From Treponema bryantii (GTDB lineage: Bacteria; Spirochaetota; Spirochaetia; Treponematales; Treponemataceae): a DNA stretch of 64,000 bases. The stretch's first letter is position 1. Each line of letters begins with the position of its first letter. The translations under genes and the position numbers were made by a program. A model generated the notes under the pieces. The model was not told where the DNA came from. It saw only the letters and a list, made by a program, of their open reading frames with translations, and made no database searches. Positions 17,471-24,774 of this stretch are shown in pieces. The stretch lies in the NCBI RefSeq assembly GCF_036492245.1, contig NZ_AP025286.1, forward strand, positions 1,674,001 through 1,738,000, read 5' to 3'.

Positions 17471-18373
17471 ATGTCAAATCTTGAGTTCTTCAAGAATCAA
17501 GCCAAAAAATTCTTAAAAGATTGGCGAACACAAACCCAGACAGTAGAAAGTGATGATATTGTCCTAAATCAATATGATTCCAAGTTCTATGATATACAAG
17601 GTTTATTTTTGTATTATGAACTTGATGAAAAAGATGAACAGGATATTAAACTTTCACGTGCTCAACATTTTATTGCCCAAATGGTTGGCTTTAAGAAATG
17701 GGATGATTTAATTCATGCAACAGATATTGAACTTGAATTAGCTGAATTTCTTCTTCGGAGATTTAAGGATGCAGAACAAATCATGAGGTGGGAAGAGCTA
17801 ACCGGGGCTCCAACAATTACACCTGATAATGCTGCAGAGTTATTTGAATATGCAAAATATATCTATGAAATGGATGAAAGAGTAAAAATACCATTTCTTC
17901 CTTCTGAACAAATTTCTGTTCTTTCTGGAAAACCTAGAACTGCACAATTAAATGAATTTGATGATGTCCACAGTCCTAATAGTCAACTGAGAAAAGATTC
18001 TTATGTTTTCTGCCCACATTGTCAAAAGGCATTTAATTTTAACCAATCAAAAGTTATTAAGGAGAATTCTACAAATCGTACAATGGTTGTATGTAAGAAT
18101 TTTCCATCATGCAAAGGAATGTATATTGATTACAAAGTTCTTTCTCCAACCATTCTATATGGTCCAGCAAGACAATATGAATTGGAGAGAGGAATAAATG
18201 ACTTTCCACATCTTTCAATGAATAAAAAAATTGAATGTCTACATTGTGGAGATAAATATCTTTACAGTGAAACAAAAGTTGTAATCGATCCTGATGATGG
18301 TGAAGCTTGGATTCATTGTAAGAATTATCCTAATTGTAGTGGTAATCCTTTAGATTTTATGGATGCTGAATAA
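17471..18373 (+). CDS. Zinc-ribbon protein, last gene of the cargo block
   Basis: A 300-residue protein. The N-terminal about 170 residues are helical with no named domain. The C-terminal part has two similar zinc-ribbon units: CPHC near residue 180 with CKNFPSC near 215, and CLHCG near 255 with CKNYPNC near 288. The K-x-(F/Y)P-x-C spacing resembles topoisomerase-type zinc fingers, which bind single-stranded nucleic acid. AAGGAG precedes the ATG. It has its own promoter upstream. Nucleic-acid binding is inferred. Confidence 0.6.
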   Translation: MSNLEFFKNQAKKFLKDWRTQTQTVESDDIVLNQYDSKFYDIQGLFLYYELDEKDEQDIKLSRAQHFIAQMVGFKKWDDLIHATDIELELAEFLLRRFKDAEQIMRWEELTGAPTITPDNAAELFEYAKYIYEMDERVKIPFLPSEQISVLSGKPRTAQLNEFDDVHSPNSQLRKDSYVFCPHCQKAFNFNQSKVIKENSTNRTMVVCKNFPSCKGMYIDYKVLSPTILYGPARQYELERGINDFPHLSMNKKIECLHCGDKYLYSETKVVIDPDDGEAWIHCKNYPNCSGNPLDFMDAE

Positions 18374-18424
18374 TCGGAAATTGCTGATTGTTAAAGATGT
18401 TTTATTAATCACATCTTCACACAT

Positions 18425-18465
18425 TCAAACACACTGTTAATAGTGTTCAGTCTTACACTGTAAGC
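18425..18465 (+). promoter_or_regulatory. Phage late promoter-like element, copy A
   Basis: TCAAACACACTGTT at 18425-18438 is followed by a -10-like TACACT (18454-18459) six bases before the ATG. Length and layout match copy B at 19269 exactly, although the spacer sequence differs. No ribosome-binding site is present. Confidence 0.65.
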
Positions 18466-19245
18466 ATGAGAATACAGGGTAAAGACTGCACACTGACTGT
18501 GGCAAGAGACGGTGAATTTATTCCAATACCATACAGCGAGGAAACTGTAAGACAAACGTCAAAAGGCTATTCTTTGCCTTCGTGTATCGGACAAAGGAAC
18601 AGGGATAAAACAATTGTTACCGGAAAAAAGATTGAAGGCTGTTTTACAACACGCCTTGAACACAGTAACATTGTGAGCCTGTTCCTTTTGTTTTTTTATC
18701 TTAATCAAAGCTTTGATATTTATGCAGATCGGGGCTTTGAAAAAATCATTTACAAAAATATTAACACCTGCGGCTTTGAGTTTCGAGGTGATAACGGCGA
18801 GGCATTTAAGCTTCGTGTGGATGTAAAAGAAAATGAAGATTCTTTTACTGACAGCTGGCCTTTGACAATTCCTGATTTAAGTTGGATAAGACAGCGCACC
18901 TATTTTTATGACGGAAAGAGTGTGTGCTGCGACTTAAAAACTTTACCTCTTGTTTACCGCTTTGAACTTACAGCTTCTTTTAATGAGAAAATCAAATACC
19001 AGATAAAACTTTATTTTCCTTTAAGCTCTGAGCATCACCCGGTAAACGACCGGATTGAAAAACTAAGTATTGTAATAGACCAGAAAGACGGCATTACTTT
19101 AGAGTTATACGACCTTGTACCTTCTGGCGGGCTTTGTGATATTAACTGCTCAGATACAGTTTTATGTAATCAGCTTTTTGATGTGACCGGCATTATTGTT
19201 TTTACTGTTCGTAATGAAAAAGAGTTTACCCAAATAGTTTTATGA
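18466..19245 (+). CDS. Putative phage tail structural protein (tail-tube-like)
   Basis: A 259-residue beta-rich protein lacking membrane segments. The IEGCFTTRLEHSNIVSLFLLF stretch (key pattern around residues 55-75) recalls the fold pattern of tail-tube subunits, where a beta hairpin is followed by a helix. The tail role is supported mainly by its position in front of the hub-like gene and by the promoter element both genes share. No tape-measure gene follows it, which is unusual. Alternative: a baseplate accessory protein. Confidence 0.45.
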   Translation: MRIQGKDCTLTVARDGEFIPIPYSEETVRQTSKGYSLPSCIGQRNRDKTIVTGKKIEGCFTTRLEHSNIVSLFLLFFYLNQSFDIYADRGFEKIIYKNINTCGFEFRGDNGEAFKLRVDVKENEDSFTDSWPLTIPDLSWIRQRTYFYDGKSVCCDLKTLPLVYRFELTASFNEKIKYQIKLYFPLSSEHHPVNDRIEKLSIVIDQKDGITLELYDLVPSGGLCDINCSDTVLCNQLFDVTGIIVFTVRNEKEFTQIVL

Positions 19246-19268
19246 ATGTTAATGAGTTATTTAAATAG

Positions 19269-19309
19269 TCAAACACACTGTTGATATGCAATGGGCTTAG
19301 ACTGTAACC
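19269..19309 (+). promoter_or_regulatory. Phage late promoter-like element, copy B
   Basis: The same TCAAACACACTGTT box (19269-19282) and a TAGACT -10-like hexamer (19298-19303) lie six bases before the ATG at 19310. With copy A it defines a 41-bp element conserved at both ends but not in the middle. Confidence 0.65.
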
Positions 19310-20812
19310 ATGAAGTTTTATGAAGTTCCGCCTGAAGTTGAGAACGCAATTAAAAACACCAGCATCCGCCCATTTGTAAGAGTTGTTTTTGAACTTACTG
19401 ATGGTGATGTTTATATTCGCGACTATGATGTTCTTGAATGTGTAATGACTTCATATAAAAGTGAAGACGGTGGAATTGTAAATCTTGGAGAACTTCTTTT
19501 AGATAACACTCATGGTTCTTATGATTTAGAGCAACACGCTGAACTTGTACCAGGGCTGGGAGTTCAGATCTGGTATTGCTTTGGTGAGAGAACAAATACC
19601 TTTTTCCGTTTCCATATGTTTGTGGATGCAGACGGATTTCAGATTCAGGAAACCGGATACTCTAACAAGACTTGTAAAGTAAAGCTGATAGACCTTTCTA
19701 AAAAGCTTGATGATCAAAAACTTCAGAGAAACTGGACTGATGCACAGACAGTTGTTCATAGCCTTGTTTGTGACAAACTGCATCCAGAGAATTCTTTAGT
19801 TCATATTATTGCATCACGTGGTGGAATTAATGCAAATGAAATAAACTGCGGAACACTTCCTTTTGATATTCCTTATGTAGTTGTAGCAGGTTCTGCCTGG
19901 AAAGAACTTTGTGCTTTGGCTAAAGCTTACAACGCTGTTGTTGAATGCGGTAAGGATATGACTATTTCTTTTATTGAAAGTCCTTATGATTCAGGAAACG
20001 AATATAACGATGACAGCTGTTTTAGCCTCAATGAATGTGAAATTACTCATTACAGATTTTTTAATAACAGAGATAAGTATGCAAACAATGTTCGTCTGAA
20101 ATATACACGTTATGTACAGATGGAACGTCAGGAACTCTGGTCTTACTCGGATGCTCCTGTTTGGTATGACGAAGATATGAAACCATACTATCCGTTTACG
20201 GATGACAGCAGAAAGATAATTTCTGATAACGATTACCAGGCAATCTATACAGCGAAAAATGATGAAGGAAAAACTCGTAATGTTGTTTACGCTGATTCGA
20301 TTGATACTGAAGCTGATTTCTTAGAATCGATTGAAGTGACCGGGGAAGATAAACCGGTTGTGATTCAATATGACACTACAACTTACCGCGACCGGGCTAT
20401 TGTGCAACTTGGAAGAGATGGAGAACTTATTGGAGTTCGAAAGGCTGCAATTACTGGCCGTGCAATCATTAGTGAAACTAACTACAGCGTATTTGTAAAA
20501 GATGATGAAGAGATTGCAAGACATGGTCAGATTGTAAGAAACATTACTTCTAAGTTTTTGTCTGATGATTTATTTGACGGTGAACCATTTTGCCAAAGAC
20601 GTGCGAAGGATTTCTTATCTGAATGTGTGAACTGTAAAGGCTCTTATTATCTTACAACTTTTATTCCTCTGATACATGCCCGTGTGGGTGCTTTTATGGA
20701 TATCCGCATTAATACTAAAAATGGATTTAAGAAAGTGAGAATTGATGAACTCACATTCAGATATAAAAAAGAAGAAGCATTCAGCAGTGAATTGTGGGTG
20801 ACTCGTATTTAG
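19310..20812 (+). CDS. Phage tail hub / baseplate-like protein
   Basis: A 500-residue structural protein. The N-terminal part (FVRVVFELTDGDVYIRDYD) and the central WKELCALAKAYNAVVECGKD region, followed by a long beta-rich C-terminal domain, are the kind of layout seen in tail hub proteins of the gp27/gp44 type. This is pattern recognition, not proof. It follows the putative tail-tube gene and precedes the lysis genes. It starts six bases after a -10-like box with no ribosome site. Confidence 0.5.
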   Translation: MKFYEVPPEVENAIKNTSIRPFVRVVFELTDGDVYIRDYDVLECVMTSYKSEDGGIVNLGELLLDNTHGSYDLEQHAELVPGLGVQIWYCFGERTNTFFRFHMFVDADGFQIQETGYSNKTCKVKLIDLSKKLDDQKLQRNWTDAQTVVHSLVCDKLHPENSLVHIIASRGGINANEINCGTLPFDIPYVVVAGSAWKELCALAKAYNAVVECGKDMTISFIESPYDSGNEYNDDSCFSLNECEITHYRFFNNRDKYANNVRLKYTRYVQMERQELWSYSDAPVWYDEDMKPYYPFTDDSRKIISDNDYQAIYTAKNDEGKTRNVVYADSIDTEADFLESIEVTGEDKPVVIQYDTTTYRDRAIVQLGRDGELIGVRKAAITGRAIISETNYSVFVKDDEEIARHGQIVRNITSKFLSDDLFDGEPFCQRRAKDFLSECVNCKGSYYLTTFIPLIHARVGAFMDIRINTKNGFKKVRIDELTFRYKKEEAFSSELWVTRI

Positions 20813-20820
20813 GAGGGGAA

Positions 20821-21138
20821 GTGGGAAAAGAAGAATTACATGAAAGTGAAACTAAGAACCTGATTGATTCTATTAATGGATTGAAAGTTGAGCTTAGCGG
20901 ATTCAGATCTGAAATGAAAGAGTTTAAGAGAACTGTTGAAATCAAAATAGATTCTCTTGATTCAAGAAGTACTGCCTGCCAGTTTAATCCGAATGTTTGT
21001 GCAACGGCAAGACGGCTTGAAGAACATATTAAAAATGACAGCGGAAAAGCTGGAAGAACTACTGCGATTATTGCCTGTGTAATTTCGTGCTTTAACGTTG
21101 CTGTAACAATTATCACTTTGATTATAAAGGGGAGTTGA
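20821..21138 (+). CDS. Holin- or XhlA-like small membrane protein
   Basis: A 105-residue protein with an N-terminal charged coiled coil (about residues 1-70) and a single C-terminal hydrophobic helix (TTAIIACVISCFNVAVTIITL). This coil-plus-C-terminal-anchor layout is shared with XhlA/hemolysin-type phage proteins and with some spirochaete prophage proteins. The GTG at 20821 is favoured because AGGAGGGG sits directly upstream; an earlier GTG overlaps the preceding gene. It is the first gene of the lysis cassette. Confidence 0.6.
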   Translation: MGKEELHESETKNLIDSINGLKVELSGFRSEMKEFKRTVEIKIDSLDSRSTACQFNPNVCATARRLEEHIKNDSGKAGRTTAIIACVISCFNVAVTIITLIIKGS

Positions 21139-21139
21139 T

Positions 21140-21715
21140 ATGGAAAATGTAAATCTTAGAATGCGGCTGATGCTGGAATCTGAAAAAGAGATTGTAGCAA
21201 AACTTAGCGAAGCTGAACGTTACCGCTACTTTCTTGGACGTATGCAGTTTTTGAAATATGAAAGCGGTAAGGAAAATCTTTTGACTTCTGACTGTTCGGG
21301 CTCTGTATGCCTGGCTCTGTTGCTTGCGACCGGCTGTTCAATTCGTGTTACCGCGGATGCTTTGTTTAAGAAATATTTTACAAAGAAGAATCCTGATAAA
21401 GACGATATTCAGGCGGCTTTCTTTATGACTCTGTATGACAGAAAGCTTGGTCCAAGGTTGTACAAGGAAAATGAGATTTGCCATGTGGCTGGTCTTTGCG
21501 GTCGGGATGTTGTGCTTAACTGTGTGGAGCCTTATTCGGAACTTAGAAGCTTGAGCGATATGAAGCCCTGGTACAATGCTAACGATTACAGAATTATTGT
21601 GCGAGGTTTGGACCGCAATGCTTTGCAAAAAGCTAGTGATGATAACGTGGATTTGTTTGGAGCTGACTATCAGTTTGAACAGATTCGTAATGCAATTGAT
21701 GGAGCTCGCGGATGA
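21140..21715 (+). CDS. NlpC/P60-like endolysin
   Basis: A 191-residue protein with the catalytic-type motif SDCSGSVCLALL near residue 52, where the Cys follows Asp as in NlpC/P60 papain-like hydrolases. A matching CHVAGLCGRDVV near residue 114 provides the His. It has no signal peptide, so release would depend on the neighbouring holin candidates. The start is 1 nt after the upstream stop; the end overlaps the next gene (GATGATTGG). Peptidoglycan peptide cleavage during lysis is the expected role. Confidence 0.7.
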   Translation: MENVNLRMRLMLESEKEIVAKLSEAERYRYFLGRMQFLKYESGKENLLTSDCSGSVCLALLLATGCSIRVTADALFKKYFTKKNPDKDDIQAAFFMTLYDRKLGPRLYKENEICHVAGLCGRDVVLNCVEPYSELRSLSDMKPWYNANDYRIIVRGLDRNALQKASDDNVDLFGADYQFEQIRNAIDGARG

Positions 21716-21930
21716 TTGGATTTAGGTTTCAGAGACTTGTTGAAAAACTGCTCAGCGTGAAGTTTGTGATTTTTATTGTTGCAACTGTGCTTTTGTGTTG
21801 TGGTGTTCTTGGTGGTGCTGAGTGGTTGACTGTGGCTCTTACTGTAATTGCAGGAAGAGAGATTCAGAAGTTTAAGGACTTTAAGTTTACAAGGAAGGTG
21901 ACAAGTGAAGAAAGCCTGGGAAGTGATTAA
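21712..21930 (+). CDS. Small holin-like membrane protein
   Basis: A 72-residue protein with one long or two short hydrophobic helices (about residues 16-50: VKFVIFIVATVLLCCGVLGG then WLTVALTVIAG) and a charged C-terminal tail. Size, topology and place directly after the endolysin point to a holin. It overlaps the endolysin gene by 4 nt and the next gene by 26 nt. Confidence 0.6.
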   Translation: MIGFRFQRLVEKLLSVKFVIFIVATVLLCCGVLGGAEWLTVALTVIAGREIQKFKDFKFTRKVTSEESLGSD

Positions 21931-22201
21931 GAAGGTCTTGGTATGGCTTGGCACAATAATTGCGGCTGTGACGGCTATATGTTTTTGTAAAAAATTAGGT
22001 TCATCAGAACGTATAGATTCTGATGAAAAGGAGGATGCGGATGAGATTAACAGGAAGGCTGCTGCCAAACGTGAAGAAGCAGTTTCTCGTATTTCTAATA
22101 CTGATGCCCGTACTTTGTGCGAATCTTACGGCTCAGTCTGCGATACAATCAGCGACGGAAAAGAAAGATTCAGAAGACGCTGCAAGCGAACTGACAATTG
22201 A
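21905..22201 (+). CDS. Spanin-like membrane-anchored small protein (outer frame of an overlapping pair)
   Basis: A 98-residue protein starting at GTG 21905 with a single N-terminal membrane helix (VLVWLGTIIAAVTAICFC) and a charged, helical remainder. This is the topology of an inner-membrane spanin. About 160 nt of its 3' part is shared, in another frame, with the next gene. It also overlaps the upstream holin-like gene by 26 nt. Spanin identity is inferred from topology and overlap, not sequence similarity. Confidence 0.5.
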   Translation: MKKAWEVIKKVLVWLGTIIAAVTAICFCKKLGSSERIDSDEKEDADEINRKAAAKREEAVSRISNTDARTLCESYGSVCDTISDGKERFRRRCKRTDN

Positions 22202-22478
22202 GGAAGTTATGGAAATTGCAGAGGAAGAAATTGAACGTACTGCTCAAGAGGCAGTTAAGGCTGCTTTACTGGAAGTTGGTGGCGAGCTTGCTTTTGAAAA
22301 AGAGAGAGCTGACCAATTGGAAGCGGCGAAGCTGAATCTTGAAATGGAAAACAAAAAACTAAAGGCAGAAGTCCAGAAAAAGAATAATCAATTCTTTTAT
22401 GGTGCTTTAATTGGTGGAACTGGTGGAGTAATTATTACTTCACTTGTATTTGGAATTATTTCTGGAGTGTGTAAATGA
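22041..22478 (+). CDS. Signal-peptide and coiled-coil protein overlapping the spanin-like gene
   Basis: A 145-residue protein whose start is fixed by AAAGGAGG at 22027-22034, six bases before ATG 22041 and inside the upstream gene. An N-terminal export signal (VKKQFLVFLILMPVLCANLT, then AQSA) is followed by a glutamate-rich coiled coil (about 40-115) and a C-terminal hydrophobic helix (FYGALIGGTGGVIITSLVFG). An exported coil with a terminal membrane anchor fits a role in spanning the periplasm during lysis. The frame differs from that of the overlapped gene. Confidence 0.55.
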   Translation: MRLTGRLLPNVKKQFLVFLILMPVLCANLTAQSAIQSATEKKDSEDAASELTIEEVMEIAEEEIERTAQEAVKAALLEVGGELAFEKERADQLEAAKLNLEMENKKLKAEVQKKNNQFFYGALIGGTGGVIITSLVFGIISGVCK

Positions 22479-23029
22479 TAACAAGTAAAGGAAAGTTTAA
22501 GGGATTAGTGACTGTTACTGTTCGTGATTGTAACGGTCATATTAAATATTACAAGAATGGATTTTGGAGAAGCCTTTTAAGACTTCCTCGTAAACCAATG
22601 ATTACAAAACATCACAATACAATTACGACTATCGGCGATAACTTGATTGCTGATTTGATGATTAATAATTCGACTCAGAACAAGGTGGATGCCACAAACG
22701 GCTATATGCTTGTTGGTACCGGCTGGACCGGAAGCACACCAAAGAACAATACTAGCGTAAACACTGCGACAGGAACTTTCAAAAAGCTTGATTCTGGATT
22801 TCCAAAAATAAAAGGAAGCTTTGGAGCTGCAAACGGAAACGTAGTTCTTTACAGGGCTTCATTTGCAGCAGGCGATTTGAATGCAAACGGTATTAACGAA
22901 GTCGCTTTGATGAATGGAAACACGGCAGCTGCTAAGTGCCTGGCTTATGCTCAGATTACTCCGAGTGTAAATGTTACAAGTGCGGATTCATTACAGATTG
23001 ACTGGCAGATTACTGTAAGCGGTTCTTAA
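22475..23029 (+). CDS. Tail-fibre-like phage protein
   Basis: A 184-residue protein overlapping the preceding stop by 4 nt. After a basic N-terminus, the rest is Gly/Asn/Thr/Ala-rich and beta-predicted (for example KHHNTITTIGDNLIADLM, then NGYMLVGTGWTG and ASFAAGDLNANGINEVALMN), a composition and motif style common in phage tail-fibre and distal-tail proteins. It has no membrane segment. Host-surface binding is a reasonable inference. Confidence 0.55.
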   Translation: MITSKGKFKGLVTVTVRDCNGHIKYYKNGFWRSLLRLPRKPMITKHHNTITTIGDNLIADLMINNSTQNKVDATNGYMLVGTGWTGSTPKNNTSVNTATGTFKKLDSGFPKIKGSFGAANGNVVLYRASFAAGDLNANGINEVALMNGNTAAAKCLAYAQITPSVNVTSADSLQIDWQITVSGS

Positions 23030-23030
23030 T

Positions 23031-24149
23031 ATGAGTAACTCTATTGTTGGTAACAACGGAAGTCCGACCCAATGTCTTTCCTGGTATGAAACTGAAATTG
23101 ATGAAGATGAATATGAGGACATGGAAGGTGAGCTTGTAGATGAAGAGAATGTTTTTGGACGAAGGGGTATTGTTCCAAAAAAATCTAATTCAAATACTGT
23201 AACTGTTTTCTTCTATTATTATGCTCCGACATCTGAATGGTATTGGAATTACAATTATGGGCTTAATTATAAGCCGGTTATTCCAGTTGTATTTGCAGCA
23301 GATGCTAACTGGAATCTGACACAATGCCTTAATTCATATTTTGCAGAAACGTCTTTTACCGGACAGGCAAATGGCTGGAAAGCTTTGAATGTAACTTTAA
23401 CTCGTAAGCTCGTAGAAGGAGAGAGAATTGTCTTTGGCGTTTATTCGGATCTGCATGGTTATGCATCAACTGGAGAAATTGAAGACGCTGATACAACTAT
23501 GTCTTACTTCTATTGGACCAAGGCAAAACGAAGAGACTATGCTTCACAGATTTCGTATATCAGTTCACCTGAGTTTATAAACCAGCAGAGAAACATTTTT
23601 AATGACTATGAAATATGTCTATATCTGCAGTATGAGAATGAGCCAGATGGATTTTTCTATACTCGTTCTGTTATTGGGAATGTTGGTGTTACAGGATCTT
23701 TTTCTGCTCGAAGCCTTGGAGTAAAAAGAGCTTTGACAAATAGCGCCTTTTTTTCTGATTCATCATTTAGAAGTCTCAGAAAAATCATTTTGAAATCTGA
23801 AAATGTAGGATTTTCAGATACTGTGCAGAAACTGGTTTTGATTTTGAGAAACTGTTTTAGTACAGGTGAAGTTAATGAGGAAATAAATAAGCAATCTATT
23901 TTCAAAAGACTTTTTGAAAGTTCTGTTGAAAATGAAGAGGCTGTATTACGGTATGGGGAGAGTTTCAGGAGTTTTGAAGATTCAGTAACTATTGATGAAG
24001 TTCCTCTGGCTTCAAGAATCTTTTACAGGGCTGTTGAAACTATGCTGAGTTTCTGGGATTGGCTTCGTGGAAAAATCCGTGAGGCTAATAATGTTGTGAC
24101 TTTGTATTGTCCGATTGCGGATGAAATTACTTTGGACTGTAAAATATGA
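23031..24149 (+). CDS. Large hypothetical phage protein (fibre-associated?)
   Basis: A 372-residue protein of unknown family, 1 nt after the fibre-like gene. The N-terminal 200 residues are rich in aromatic residues and short beta segments (for example FFYYYAPTSEWYWNYNYG), like carbohydrate-binding or fibre domains. The C-terminal part is charged and helical. Its stop overlaps the next start (ATGAAATGG). It probably belongs to the distal tail. Confidence 0.5.
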   Translation: MSNSIVGNNGSPTQCLSWYETEIDEDEYEDMEGELVDEENVFGRRGIVPKKSNSNTVTVFFYYYAPTSEWYWNYNYGLNYKPVIPVVFAADANWNLTQCLNSYFAETSFTGQANGWKALNVTLTRKLVEGERIVFGVYSDLHGYASTGEIEDADTTMSYFYWTKAKRRDYASQISYISSPEFINQQRNIFNDYEICLYLQYENEPDGFFYTRSVIGNVGVTGSFSARSLGVKRALTNSAFFSDSSFRSLRKIILKSENVGFSDTVQKLVLILRNCFSTGEVNEEINKQSIFKRLFESSVENEEAVLRYGESFRSFEDSVTIDEVPLASRIFYRAVETMLSFWDWLRGKIREANNVVTLYCPIADEITLDCKI

Positions 24150-24442
24150 AATGGATTTTTAAGGCGAAATCAAAACTTAGGATTCTGATTGATACTCATT
24201 GTGATTTATCGGGCTATGCAGAAGTAACTATATGTGCAAAAAAGCCTGATGATTCTGTTGTGAATTTTCCGGCTGTTGTGAAGGATGAAGAAAAAGGAAT
24301 TATCTTTTATGACGTTGTTGATGAAAATGATATTGATATAAGTGGCTGGTGGATATTCTGGCCAGTAATTCTTTTTGATGATGACAGGACTGCTGCAGGG
24401 CGGGCTGTAAAAGTTTTTGTTCATGAAGTTGGTGCAATATGA
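24146..24442 (+). CDS. Small hypothetical phage protein
   Basis: A 98-residue beta-rich protein (SKLRILIDTHCDLSGYAEV, then a block ending SGWWIFWPVILF). It overlaps both neighbours by 4 nt, showing operonic coupling. This layout resembles small immunoglobulin-like tail accessory proteins, but I cannot assign it. Confidence 0.5.
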   Translation: MKWIFKAKSKLRILIDTHCDLSGYAEVTICAKKPDDSVVNFPAVVKDEEKGIIFYDVVDENDIDISGWWIFWPVILFDDDRTAAGRAVKVFVHEVGAI

Positions 24443-24774
24443 AAAAAACAGAACAGGATAATTATATTCCCATAGATATCTGGCGTGATGCAAAAGAATT
24501 TTATGTGAGTCTTAAAGACGATGTGGAGATTTATAAAAAGTTCAAATGCTTTCCGGATATGAAGCAGAGCGAAGAAGCTGACAAGTTTGTGGCCTGGTTT
24601 AGTATGGAAAGATTTGCAGATTATCCTGGTTCTTTGATTTTAATAAATGAACATATTGGAGAGATTATTAAAAATGTCAGTTCTTATAATTTGCTTGATG
24701 GATATGAGCAGCTGCAGTTTAAGCTGATTCAGTTATACAGGCTTTTGAAAGAAAACGGAATGATTAATGAGTGA
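24439..24774 (+). CDS. Small hypothetical phage protein
   Basis: A 111-residue helical, acidic protein. It overlaps the upstream gene by 4 nt and the downstream primase gene by 8 nt. No domain is recognised. Its place between fibre genes and primase makes either a tail or replication-accessory role possible. Confidence 0.5.
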   Translation: MKKTEQDNYIPIDIWRDAKEFYVSLKDDVEIYKKFKCFPDMKQSEEADKFVAWFSMERFADYPGSLILINEHIGEIIKNVSSYNLLDGYEQLQFKLIQLYRLLKENGMINE

